From: Artemisia argyi
Taxonomy: Eukaryota > Streptophyta > Magnoliopsida > Asterales > Asteraceae
Length of the DNA: 64,000 nt
Reading direction: 5' to 3'
Assembly (NCBI GenBank): GCA_030686995.1
Contig: JARVZY010002413.1
Coordinates: 1-64,000 of the forward strand
This document shows positions 21,274 through 31,814 of this stretch, one piece after another. The stretch's first letter is position 1. Each line of letters starts with the position of its first letter. The notes under the pieces are model-generated. The model did not search any database. It saw nothing but the letters and a program-made list of their open reading frames with translations, and had not been told where the DNA came from. Position numbers and translations under genes: made by a program.

Positions 21274-23720
21274 TTGCCCATGACCTTGAGTCTAGCTACA
21301 AGACTCGTAAAATAAAGAAAAGCGCTTCTTGGGAGGCAACCCATGTTTTGTGTGATTTTTATTTGTTTGATTGTTATTTGTTTCCGTATGCATGCTTTAT
21401 TTTTATTGTTGGTAGATCATGTTTCAAAACTAAATTGTGAAAATGCTTTATTTTGTTGTTTAACTTCGTCTTAACCTCATATAAAAATATTTTTCAAAAG
21501 ATAAGTGTAAGAGGAAACCCCAAATTTGTTTTTAAGAACGAAATTGATCATGATTCTCCACAATATTAAATGGACATGTGTATTAGTATTTGTTAGAGTC
21601 AAATGCTTGTATCGAGTCATAATGATGTTTTGCAGGATTTTCCAGGAAGTAGGACATAAGTTTTTCCAGAATTTTCCAAAAACTTAACGTAAAGATTTCT
21701 GCAGGTCACTTCTGACGGCGTCAGGAGTTAACTCCTGACGGCGTCATGTGTAAAATTCTATAAATTTTGCGAGTTTTGTTTTTCTAACGGAGCCTTAAAG
21801 TTTTTTTTTTAATTCTTTAGTTTTATAAACTCCAAGAAATCTGCAAACATTCATTCCACAAGCATTATATCTTAATTTGCTTTCTAGGATTTGTTAGTAT
21901 ACATAGATTGCCGCCGATATTACGCGAGGTTGCCTTGTTTGTTTTCTCAGGTTTAACAGGTTATGTATAACAAGAAGATGATTTATTTTTCTGGAAGGGA
22001 AGCTTTGAATGTTCACTTTCTTGGAGGAAGATCTAACCTTGTTACTACACTATCCACACATTTACATTCTTTTACCTATTTCACTTTTACATTCTTTAAT
22101 TGAACATTGGGGACAATGTTCATCCTAAGTGTAAGGGGAGGGTAAATGATGATACCTTATAGGATACAATTGCACTTGCGTTTGTTTGTTCGATGGTAGG
22201 TGTGTAATAAAACTAAGAGAAATACTTGTTAGTGTAATTTTAGCGCCAAATTTAAAATTTTTTACAACATGTAGGAGTGAAACTTTAGCCTTAGCAAGCG
22301 TCTCTTGGATAGGAGTTGTATGACTAACACAAAACCGTACCATTCAGAAAAATTTTCCACCCAAACATGTGAAGTTCGCCTTTAGATTTGATAGGAAAAG
22401 CATTCATTATTAGTGCTTATGAGTGTACCGGTAGCATTTAGATTCTAGAACTTGCGTTAGTGATGCATCCCGAGACCGCTAGTGAGACTACATTCGTATA
22501 GTAGGATTTACTACATGATAAGAGGCATTAGGATCACCCTTGTGTTAAACCCGTATCATAATTACTTGACCATTTAAGTCATATTACTTGGCTAGTAAAG
22601 TCAATTAATTTTTCCCACACCTTAGCGTTGTACTCATTTTTAGTACACGAAACCCCTAGTACACCCCTCCGAGCCTATCTTTTCATTTCTAACTTTAAGC
22701 ATCTTACTTAAAGGAAGAATTTGTTACAACCCAGTTAAATGTACAACCAAATCGCCTTAGCCTTCCTTGTACGCACTCATCTTTAGTGCATTATTGTTAT
22801 TTGTTTAAACCCTTAGTTAATTATCTAATTGATTACATGGTTGCTAAGTCGAGTCATATCTTGTACATATTGTTTTGGGACGATTGGGACTCATGGGTAA
22901 AGTACTTATGTTATGGAGTAATGGGGAAGAACATCTTATATTACCCCCCATATGTGTGTTAATCTTAAAAGTACTCCATGTGTTTTGATTATCTTAATTC
23001 GAGTCATTAGATTAGTTTATTGTAAAGTATATAAAAATTCAAGTATAAGGGGAATGGACATTCCCAATGATGTATTATTTTGGATGGTAGGGTAAGAGTG
23101 TATGAAAAAAAATCGAAAAAGTTAAAATATATATATATATATATATATATATAGAAAAAAAAAAAGAAAAAGAAAAAAACATACGGACTACCATCCCGTT
23201 TCATTTTATGTTTCTGGTTATTTTTGATTTATTAGCTTAAGTCATGTCGAGTCTTGGCTTAGCAACGCCATATTGTACATGTAATTAACCAAGATGATTA
23301 ACTCGCCACCAGTAAATATTGCCTATATCCAACATAACCGTGTATTCCATATCCCTACACTTAACGTTATAACCTTTTAAAAGACCTCTTTGATAGTTTA
23401 TCCTAGGTGCTTACGCTAAGTGGTAGAGGTTTGATCCTTTCTCAAGCCTATGGTAATCTATTTTGTTATGACAGGTAGTGAGAGATGTTTTCCATTTCCA
23501 TATTGTGATATATACTTTATTACACCCGAGAGATATGAGTATCTAAACACTATTTGTGAGGTCCTAGTGTATGACCGCCGTGCTTGTCTTTGGTCTTTAG
23601 TGGAACGATTATTTGTTGTAATTACTTTTATATTAGTATTAAATGACCCCTAACTTGTATTTTGATTAGAATAAAAGCGCATTTGCTTGAGGACAAGCAA
23701 ATCTCATGTGTAAGGGTATT
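21274..23720 (+). other. 3' region with three purine-tract modules, a palindrome and an AT microsatellite
   Basis: AAAGCGCTTCTTGGGAGGCA lies at about 21318. Purine tracts follow AAGTGTAAGAGG (about 21504), AAGTGTAAGGGGAGGG (about 22127) and TGTGTAAGGGTATT (about 23707, at the LTR edge). TTGAGGACAAGC (about 23690) precedes the last. Two TGACGGCGTCA words (21713 and 21736) flank the perfect palindrome CAGGAGTTAACTCCTG. An (AT)n run with A-rich flanks lies at about 23130-23180. The open frames here have no recognisable domain. Confidence 0.65.
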
Positions 23721-25154
23721 TGATGAGGCGAAAAATGAACCATTTTTAAGGGGTCATTTAAGCCCGAATTTGAATTTATTTGATCAAATATTGCCCTAAA
23801 TCGTTCCTTTTGTCATTTTAGGTACTTTTGGAGTGAAATCTGGAAAAGGAAGCATTTTGGACATTTTTGGAGCATAAAAGTGAAGAAAACGGCAAAGTCT
23901 TAATTTTCCATGCTGGGAACAGTACCTGACAGTGTCACAAGCTTCTACATGAAGGCGTCAAGAGTAATACAATAGGTGGAAAGTGGATGATACACGTGAC
24001 GATCTAGAGAGTTTTGTACTAAGGAGATGACGGCATCACCCAAGGCCGTCATGGTCCATATATTAGTGAAGGCCCAGAAGAAAATTACACATGACGGCGT
24101 CAAAAGTGGATCTAGGCAATCCGATTTCATTATGGGCGGTGAGTTGACGGCGTCACATGTTTTCACATGAAGCCGTCACCCTGTAGAATCTAAATATAGT
24201 TTTCCAAATTTCATTCATTAGTATGCAACTTTGAGGGAAAAACCCTAGGACTAATTTTTCCAGCTTTTTCAAGGGTTTTAACCCTTTGAACTTTTCATGT
24301 CAATTTGAGATAAGTACTCTTCCTATTCAATCAATATGTCTATGTGTTGCTTGAATATACCTTACACTTGTCTTCAATTTAACATGCTCGACTAGATCTC
24401 TTTTTTGTTTGCTTAGATGTAGTGAAACCTAGATGTTAATTATGGGTTGATTGTTTGTTTATAGTTGTTACGGATGATTGTATTCGATGTTAGGCTTAAG
24501 AAAACTGGCATACTTCCATTGGTAACATGCTTGAACGTCTTAAGAAACATGATCAGAGGTGTACTATGATTTTTGGTTGTATTTAATGCGTAGGAGAATT
24601 CTAATGATCCCATGTTAGGAGCTTCTAACGGCTCGACAAAGGAGTGAAGTAGGATCCTATAGAGTTAGTGAATATTGTACACAGCCCTACGACTAGTATT
24701 AAGGAATACGACCCGTCATCCATGCAATTCTAACAAGCTATCAACCTGTAAAAGATATCTAGGGAGTAATGAAACCTAAGTAAACACAACTTTCCCTATC
24801 ATTGTTTACACCACTAGTATAATTAGATTTATTTTCATTTATAATATTTTATTTTGATTGCATCTTTAGTTAATTTGGGTTAGTTGGCTAGCAACAAATT
24901 CCGCACATTCTTCCAAAAACCAAGATTTTTATTTGCTTTTATAAAATATTAAAATACAAAAAGAATCATCCCTCACCCTTAGACTTAGTTTAGGGGACTT
25001 TCTAATCCTAGCGACACTATCCTGACTTGAACGATCAATCCCCCAATACTTGTCACTATACTATACTACAACGATCAGGTACACTGCCTGGTGGGGGTTG
25101 TAAGCTTCTCGAGATCCCTCGAGAGGTAAAGCCTGGTGCGATTCTCACATATCA
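23721..25154 (+). repeat. 3' LTR (1434 bp) of the Athila-related element
   Basis: It pairs with 18791-20053. It keeps two blocks (about 24486-24583 and about 24863-24938) missing from the 5' LTR. The TGACGGCGTCA array is present but more mutated, for example TGACAGTGTCA and TGAAGGCGTCA. GTCTT follows immediately as the target duplication. Confidence 0.93.
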
Positions 25155-25159
25155 GTCTT

Positions 25160-25623
25160 CAATGCGATATTGATATAGTGCGTACTATTCATGACATGCC
25201 ACACTCCTTCATTATCGCATTCAAGATGAGTGATGTTACTTAGACTCTATTCTTTACTCAACATTTGTAGATTATTTGTATTACTTTGAGTCTAGAATTT
25301 CAACATACCTTTCCATTTTAAGTTCCCATACTGTTTCTTTTGTTTTTTCAACAATCTAGCAATGCGGCTGGTGCAGTCCTTTGCTCAAAGGGAGTTAAAA
25401 TGACAAAAGGAGCAGTAGTGGGAACTTAGAAGGGTTACGTACGTTGGTTTATTGCATTCCATTCTTTTTTATGATCTAAAACCAACCATCCACCAAGTAA
25501 TGTGGCCGTTGGAGTTCCAAGAACAAAGGTTGTTTCAAACACACCCTTAATTGCAACATTATCTTTTATTTCATTTACACTATATTTTTTTTTAATTTTA
25601 ATATATTTTTTATTTTTTTGCAG
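25160..25623. other. non-coding, probably intronic, sequence
   Basis: No gene resolved. A pyrimidine-rich stretch ending TTTTTTTGCAG at 25613-25623 forms a good splice acceptor for the exon that follows. Confidence 0.45.
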
Positions 25624-25921
25624 AAATCATTAAAATTGACAGCAGTGACTCAAGTTCATTTAACATATCAAGCAGTTCTGAAGGTCCTCCAAATACATGG
25701 GCAGACTACTTTCCAAAGGGATATTCTGGATCAGGCACAAAAAGGAATATGCTAGGAAGGTTAAAACTCCAAAAAAGACTGCCAACGAGCTTTTTGATGA
25801 GAGGGTTCAGGTGTTAGGCCTGCCCAATGCTAAGACTTGTGTAGACAAGGGTATAAAACCATGGGAACCAAAAATGCCCAAAGTTTGTTCAAAAGGGAAG
25901 GGTAAAAAGAAAATGTATTAG
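25624..25921 (+). pseudogene. lysine-rich C-terminal exon of an unidentified transposon-type gene, frameshifted
   Basis: After the acceptor the first frame reads IKIDSSDSSSFNISSSSEGP, then NTWADYFPKGYSGSGTKR. It then appears to shift near 25740 into a second frame (KEYARKVKTPKKTANELFDE...PWEPKMPKVC...KGKGKKKMY), which ends at the TAG at 25919-25921. The two halves join naturally if one shift is allowed. An acidic serine-rich stretch followed by a basic tail is typical of proteins carried by plant DNA transposons, but I cannot name it. Nothing further upstream could be linked to it, because the retroelement at 18.8-25.2 kb lies there. Confidence 0.4.
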
Positions 25922-26639
25922 TTGAGTTAGGAAGTAATTTGAATAAACCTTGTAATCCTTTTGTACTACTTTATTTGACTTTATGAATAAACATGTTGTA
26001 ATCCTTTTAGATTAGTAGATTTTTAGAATTTGTACCTTTTATTACTAGTATTTTGTAATTTTTCATTTCAAGTTTTAATGGAATATGTTTAATTTTAATT
26101 CCCGTACTTTTTCATTGCTAAATTTTCTCATTAATTGTTACAATTTTTTGATTTTTGTGTTCATTAACAAGAACTTGAGATATATTTTGTATTATGTTAA
26201 TCAAAAGTTTTTGCTCTGTTCAAAAAAAAAAAAGTTTCTACTGCTAAGAAAACGTTACTGCAGGTGGGTTTGTACTGCTAGATATGAGAGTTCAGGGGTG
26301 GATTGGTAACATTTACACTTAAGGGTTTAAATCCACAATTAACTAGTTATAAGTCCGTATAAGCAGCTTTCGTACAATAATGTCAACCTACATAGTTTAC
26401 TACATAACATTGTCTACGGATGAACCCATATGGTTCATTCTACATTAGCTAATTACATACCATTGTCTAGTGACAAACCCATTTGGTTTATCATACATCA
26501 GATACTTACAAAAAAGTTTATCCAACTTACAAAAACTTTCAAACATTGTTTCACCCATCAACACACATAAAACCATCAAACTATCAACACACATCAAACC
26601 TTAAGACTCTTTGGGACCTGTTTGTGTCATCAATTAAAA
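25922..26639. other. 3' flank, nothing resolved
   Basis: AT-rich sequence after the lysine-rich exon, with several AATAAA-like words near 25940-25995 that could serve polyadenylation. GAACCCATATGGTTCATTCTACA (about 26420) and a near copy, ACAAACCCATTTGGTTTATCATACA (about 26470), form a short duplication. Confidence 0.4.
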
Positions 26640-27800
26640 AGAATCAAACTCTTGCAGCTGCACCAAAGCAGGCTTCTTGTCTCAACTCCTTGAAACCAGA
26701 GCATGAAACAATAAACACCTTCCTCCTCACCTTCCCTCGACCAGGTACCACCACTGTACTCTCACGTACTTGGAACACTTTCTGTATCATTTGGTGCTTC
26801 ACAAAAGCAATAAAGTACCCATACAAGTTGTACTTGTGCACAATTTTTGATGGTATAGTCTGTTACAAAATGTACAAAGTTACAACTACTATAGATTGAT
26901 AGTTGTTTAGTATAGATTGATAGTTGTTTAGTTTGTAATCTCATTGAAATTGTAGCACAACAATTTGACAAATTATCAAAGTTTTCAAGACACTTACTAG
27001 TCGTCCATCTCTCCAGAAGCATGCAGTCAGTGGTCGGTAGAATGCCCTATCTTCTTGGTCATGAACAGTGTGAAACGACCATTTGCACATCCAGTTTATC
27101 CGTCCGGCTTCAAAATCTGAATTTAACAATATAAAATGAGTAAGTTATAGATACCTCAAAATGTTACAAAGATATCATATACTTGATGCAGTTAAAGCTA
27201 ATAAAGGAAAAGATGCCATAGTCATGTGGTTGGTGACACAAGGCATTCATGGCAATATTGGTGTTGTATGTCTCCACAGTTGTGATGGCCCCTCCATCAG
27301 GTTCAAACAACATCACATTATATTTCCTGGCCCGGGTCAACCTGAGTAAAAACCATTCACTGACCAGCCTTCATATTCAAGTCTCGAACGAGTGTCAACC
27401 AACCACCGCCATAGAAGAAGGAGTGGACGTATCGACCATAGAGATGATCACTGGCCACCCTAACATTGTAGTCAGTCGTGTTAGTGGAAACCACGACCGA
27501 ATTAGTAGGGGTTGGACCATCCAGATATCTCAGAAAGTCTTCCTCCAACGACTGCATAAGCAGAGATGTATTTGTCACAAGCACTAAACATCTCCAAAAT
27601 GGGGCACTCTCGGGTTCGTAATTGTGAAACTCCAACCCATCCTCACCATAGCAAGTTACATAAAACATATCCTCACCCTCTTCAACAAAATGTATGTACT
27701 CAACATCAGAACAGGAGATGTTGTGAATGACAAAATCATTCCACCTTGCTCCCTCAACAACACACTTAATTGTGAGACTCTCCTTACACGAACTTTCCAT
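26640..27800 (-). pseudogene. B3-like (DNA-binding pseudobarrel) gene copy with frameshift
   Basis: The first exon starts MESSCKESLTIKCVVEGARW (27800) and leads to YVHSFFYGGGWLTLVRDLNM then KAGQ. Four extra bases (TGAA, near 27353) then throw the frame. Beyond them the expected continuation WFLLRLTRARKYNVMLFEPD is intact. The pattern G-G-W-x-x-F/L-V-R-D-x-N-L-x-x-G-x-W-x-L-x-R...F/Y-x-V-x-L-F is that of plant REM-type B3 domains. Further minus-strand pieces follow at about 27020-27112 (RAFYRPLTACFWRDGRL, ending at a GTAAGT donor) and about 26640-26800. B3 proteins bind DNA in the nucleus. The shift makes this copy a likely pseudogene. The ~300-bp module at 28.6-28.85 kb lies at its 5' side. 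Confidence 0.55.
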
Positions 27801-27920
27801 CTAACCCCCCATAGTTAACTAAGAAAATAAAACCATTGCCAGTATAGGAACCTCCTAGAACATAATCATTATGCAGTTCCTGTATATGAAAATAAATTTT
27901 TAACCATTGTGAATTAAATA

Positions 27921-28389
27921 CTACTACCGTCGTCCCAAATTAAGTGTCCACTATGACTTTTCTAAGTCTTTTTTTCATCAACTTTGACCTTAAATATATT
28001 TATTTGTGTTATATAATACTTAATGAAAATTATACAAATGAAAACACAACTAAAAACTTAATCCATTCATATATCTTGCATCAAGTACTATATAACACGG
28101 GCAAAAATATTTGAAGTCAAAGTTGAAGAAAAAATACTTGAAAAAGTCATAGTGGACATTTAATGTGTGACTTTTTAAGTCTTCATTTGGCAAATTTGAC
28201 CTTATATATTTTTATTTGTGTTATATAATAGTTGATAAAGATTATACCAATGGAAAATACATTCAAAACTTAATCCATTCATATATTTTACATCAAGTAA
28301 TATATAACACAAATAAAAATATTTAAGGTCAAAGTTGAAAACTAAAGACTTCAAAAGTCAACAGTGGACTATAATTATGGGAAGGAGTA
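27921..28389. mobile_element. dimeric Stowaway-like MITE
   Basis: The unit starts CTACTACCGTCGTCCCAAAT and ends ATTATGGGAAGGAGTA, close inverted partners. Inside, the set CACTATGACTTTT...CAACTTTGACCTTA...TTGTGTTATATAATA and its inverse occurs twice (about 27921-28162 and about 28163-28389). Two palindromic units are thus joined head to tail. TA flanks both ends, as expected for Tc1/mariner-type MITEs. A single relative lies at 43677-43935. Confidence 0.75.
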
Positions 28390-28599
28390 ATTAAACTAGT
28401 TTCTTAGAAAAATAATAGCTTGTCAATAATGGTGTTAACTTACAAACTCATCCAAAACATTAGGATTGTCCACAGTGCAAATAAATTGATTACCAAACAT
28501 GGTTACTGCATTAACGATTAAGGTTATAAAAAAATGCAAAATACCGTTTGAATGAAGTAAAAATCAGTAAATGTGGTTACCTGGTACGTGTGTTTTTTG

Positions 28600-28846
28600 A
28601 AGAATCACGACTGCTAAACACCGACTGTATTGTTTGAGATATTGGGTTGAAAGAAGATAGAGCATTTATGTGTGTGTGATTTTGTTGTGTTAAACACGAC
28701 TTAGTTTTGTTATTTGCAAAAAATGTCCTCATCGATTTTCGTGAAAGGGAGGTAGCTGAAGTATGTTATAGTCGGGAATAGTGAAATGACGAAAATACCC
28801 TGATGTGCAACGCACGTGAGGGCTCACTAACGGGCTAGCAGCATTA
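28600..28846 (-). promoter_or_regulatory. GGACATTTTTTGCA-type terminal/promoter module ahead of the B3-like gene
   Basis: Read on the minus strand: TCACGTGCGTTGCACATCAG, GGGTATTTTCGTCATTTCAC, then GAGGACATTTTTTGCAAATA, then a leader. The same ordered words with similar spacing occur at 44.17-44.30 kb ahead of the GRF gene. Each lies upstream of, and points toward, its gene. This could be a MULE-type terminal region that doubles as a promoter. No target duplication could be fixed. Confidence 0.5.
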
Positions 28847-28920
28847 AGTTCTGCCTAGCAGCATTAAGTTCCGAGTTACTAGCATTAGCAGCATTAAGTT
28901 CCGAGTTACTAGCATTCACC
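28836..28920. repeat. short tandem repeat of AGCAGCATTAAGTTCCGAGT
   Basis: Two units of about 30 bp (AGCAGCATTAAGTTCCGAGT followed by TACTAGCATT) adjoin two shorter ones. The core in the other strand, TTAATGCTGCTAGTA, also appears at 61578-61625. Confidence 0.75.
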
Positions 28921-29039
28921 CAAATTCCAATCCAAACAACTTTTTCTTTGCTTTTCCTGCAAAATGTTAGTCTAGAAACAAAGAAAATACAAGCCATAAC
29001 ATATGAACAATGATCCCAACATCTAATTATACTTAACAA

Positions 29040-30188
29040 TTCTATGTATAACTAGGAGCATTGTAATGTGGCAAATGAAGAGTCATGACTAATAGTCTGA
29101 ACTCAATTCATGCAGTGAATATCAAATTAGACTCCAACTAGATAGAGTATACATAAGTTATCATAAATGTGTGACCATATGTATCGAATTGTAACTACAT
29201 TTAAATAATATGTGACAAAATATGACTATGATTTAGACACCTAAATAAATACTTCATGTGACCATATATAATATCTTGAATTTAGTCACACAAACACTCA
29301 ATGTGACTAATAGCAAGGTTAATGATAACTGAGTCACATTTTGCTATAAATAATAGTCACATGAATATTTCACAATGTGATTATTTTGAAGGTATTGGTC
29401 ACATATAATACCCTTATAATGTGGCCATAAACACAATTTAGATACAAATTTGTGATATGGTGTGACTATTGTAAAGCATATAGTCACATGATCGTGCTAC
29501 AATTAAATGTGACTATACACATTAGGATTTGGCAAGCAAACACACACTAAACTTTAGACACGCATATTAACTTATGGGACCATATGTATCGGATTTTGGT
29601 TACACTTAATCATGTATGCCTATGGTTTAGAGTGACCATATATGACATTTGGTCACACCGTTCAAGTGTGTGACATGTATTTGTCACTTTTAAATGCATA
29701 TCGTGACTAATGCTTCAAACTTACTTTTCTGTTGTCACACATTTCAAATCATATGAGGCTAAATATTCAGCAAATAATAGTACTCGCATTTAAATAATGC
29801 GTGACAAACTTGACTATATTATTTAGCCACATACACAATTACTTCATGTGACAATATATGGATTTTGGTCACACTCTTCAATTGTGTGACATATATTTGT
29901 CACATATGTATATATATAGTGTGACTAATATTTCAAACTTATTTGTATCTGTCACACGTCCCAAATTATAAGTGACTAAATAATCAAAAAAAAATTACCA
30001 GTTACCTCTAGTCACGTAAATATTCAAATGGTGTGGCTATAGCCTCAAATGTAATTCCGAAATGGTCTCACAAGTCGGATCAAGTGTGGCTTTTTATTTT
30101 ATTCTGGTACATTTAGTCACATAAAAAAGTTACTGTGTAGCTGTTTGAAATACAACATGTGTGACAAAATCCCAGTTTTGTACTAGTG
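29040..30188. mobile_element. right terminus of a CACTA (En/Spm) transposon
   Basis: The segment ends ...GGGATTTTGT-type inverted terminus: read on the minus strand from 30188 it begins CACTAGTACAAAACTGGGAT, followed by TTTGTCACAC. CACTA at the very tip is the hallmark of this superfamily. The preceding 1.1 kb is packed with direct and inverted TGTGACTA/TAGTCACA words, the expected sub-terminal transposase-binding array. The 180-bp array at 960-1895 shares these words. The opposite terminus was not found, so it may be outside the window. No transposase (TNP2/Ptta) domain could be confirmed here. Confidence 0.8.
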
Positions 30189-30633
30189 CGTGCTCTCAAA
30201 CTGTTGACCTCTGCATGTAACATCAACAAACCATTACTTTTGACATAAATAATTCCTAAAAACATTGTTAACATATTAACAATATCTCTGTGTTTTGATA
30301 ATTACAAAACATAAACTCATTGAACTAAAATTTATGACGTAAACAAGTATTTAGCGTTTAATATCTTTATTTACATCCAAATCACTTAAGGTATGAACAA
30401 ACAAAGTGTTTATTGCAATCTATGATGAAAGGAAATTTTTCTAAATCACTAGATTTTCTAGAAAATGTCATAAACGTTTTATATTATTTACAAAATCATG
30501 TTTGGAATTAAAATAATATGTTTAAATCATTATAAATATATGAATTCAAATTTTTACCAAAAATGGCAAATATAATCCAGAAAAACCTTTACCACAAAAG
30601 GACAAACAAACCCAACGTTCTGGAGGGGGCGGC

Positions 30634-30652
30634 CCCCTTAATGATTAAGGGG
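30634..30652. promoter_or_regulatory. perfect inverted repeat upstream of the TATA box in the solo LTR
   Basis: CCCCTTAATGATTAAGGGG has 9-bp arms around a single G and lies about 55 bp upstream of TATAAATA. It sits in a GC-rich island (GGGGGCGGCCCC...GGACCGGCCCC) that is unusual in this AT-rich window. A cis-regulatory role is inferred. Confidence 0.45.
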
Positions 30653-31009
30653 ACCGGCCCCTAATTAAGGGTACTGGCATGCTCCAGAACAGTATTTGTT
30701 TGCCCTATAAATATTGGTTCATTCCACAAATTTTTCTCACCTTTTCCACCCCAAAACTTTCTGATCAAAATCCCCATTTCCATTTCCTATAATCCTTTGA
30801 TCATATATACATTAATATTTGTTTCAAAGTGATCTAAGTTTCATCCTTTCAACTGCAAAAGAAGAATACTTCTATTCTCCAAGACAAGAAGTATTACAAC
30901 TTGTTGTGACCTCCACATCCAAGTTGTTAGAGCATCATTCATTACATATATTTCTTGGTGATATTTGTTGTGAATATTTGGTAGAAGATAGATTAGCTTA
31001 GTGTGTAGA

Positions 31010-31170
31010 TAGAGTGATTGTTTAGTAGATTGTTGTGAAGTAGATAGTTGGGAAGTAGATAGTTGTGAAGAAGATTGTTGTGAAGTAGATAGTTGAGAAG
31101 TAGATAGTTGTGAAGGAAGATAGTTGTGAAGTAGATAGGTGTGAAGATAGATAGGTGTGAAGAAGTTGTG
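31010..31170. repeat. minisatellite of GTGAAGTAGATAGTT-like 15-mers
   Basis: About ten imperfect copies lie end to end downstream of the TATA box. The minus-strand open frame through it (HNYLL repeats) is an artefact of the repeat. Confidence 0.85.
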
Positions 31171-31568
31171 TATAAGGTGTGATCAAGTTGTGATGAAGTT
31201 GTGGTGTGTATATTGGTGTGTAAGGTTTTCTCCGCCATAAGGGAGCTTGTTGACATAGTGAAGAAAACTCTCAAGTTAGGTGCTCGGGGAGTGGAGTAGG
31301 GCAAGGAAGGTGTCCTTGTAGCCGAACCACTATAAATCTCTTGTCTCGCGGTTCGATCTTTCCATCTCTCATTTATTTCTTTACTTACATTATTATTTCT
31401 ATATCATACATATATGTTGTTGTTTATATTGTGCAAGACTTGAGTTCACATAATATCGAATCAAAATTTTTGAAAGTAAAGAAAACACACAAACAACCTT
31501 TTATAACAAATTAAAAAGAATTAAAACTATTCAACCCCCCCTTGTAGTTTTCCACAATTACATATACC

Positions 31569-31814
31569 CTGCAATGTCCTAACACGATCCTGAAGAGTAT
31601 CACAAGACTATGGCGCTGGAACTTCATTGTCCATAGCATGCATTTTTGCACAAACTTCTGCTCGTTTACGCAACCAATCTTCAAAAAGCCATCCATGGTT
31701 AACAACAGGTGTGGGTCTCGGTGCATACCAGTTAAAAAACCTAATGCCTTTGGTGTACCATTCTGAATCAGCCTTAGCTCTGGTAGGATATAGATCATGG
31801 TTTGTTTCTTTCGC
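31569..31814 (-). pseudogene. downstream exon of the DUF1985 gene, left of the Copia insertion
   Basis: The exon has an AG acceptor at 31814/31815 and an AG-GTATAT donor at its 3' end. It reads DLYPTRAKADSEWYTKGIRF followed by FNWYAPRPTPVVNHG and LFEDWLRKRAEVCAKM. After an in-frame TAG it ends SCDTLQDRVRTLQ, the start of a coiled coil. In composite DUF1985 proteins, as I recall them, a similar PT-x-A-x-x-x-x-W-Y segment follows the domain. The exon therefore probably continues the gene whose DUF1985 part is at 40.63-41.56 kb, with the Copia-like element inserted in the intron between them. The TAG falls where Gln would be natural (CAG to TAG). Confidence 0.55.

Larger units (their letters stand above)
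18786..25159 (+). mobile_element. non-autonomous Athila-related LTR retrotransposon with GTCTT target duplications
   Basis: LTRs at 18791-20053 and 23721-25154 share TGATGAGGC...TATCA ends and are bounded by the perfect duplication GTCTT (18786-18790 and 25155-25159). The primer site after the left LTR and purine-rich tracts before the right LTR set plus orientation. The internal region holds one gag/protease-like frame and no reverse transcriptase, RNase H or integrase. The AAGCGCTTCTTGGGAGGCAA word and three AAGTGT(A/G)-purine tracts match the layout of the full-length Athila-type element at 3584-15000. It is therefore probably a shortened relative moved by enzymes made elsewhere. Confidence 0.92.
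30202..31554 (+). repeat. probable solo LTR of a Copia-type element
   Basis: The stretch starts TGTTGACCTCTGCATG and ends near CAACCCCCCCTTGTAGTTTTCCA, a common Copia LTR ending. It contains a TATAAATA box (30706-30713) and a downstream leader-like region with CCGAACCACTATAAATCTCT. No gag or pol and no second LTR are near, and matching 5-bp duplications were not found (CAAAC left, CAATT right). The limits are therefore uncertain. It abuts the splice donor of the DUF1985 exon at 31569 and so lies within that intron. Confidence 0.5.

Noticed and set aside
23133..23152. AT microsatellite as an origin or scaffold site
   Set aside because: A simple repeat in a retroelement 3' region; nothing else supports a function.
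30993..31304. 103-codon minus-strand frame with HNYLL repeats
   Set aside because: It is a translation of the 15-mer minisatellite; no start context or domain.
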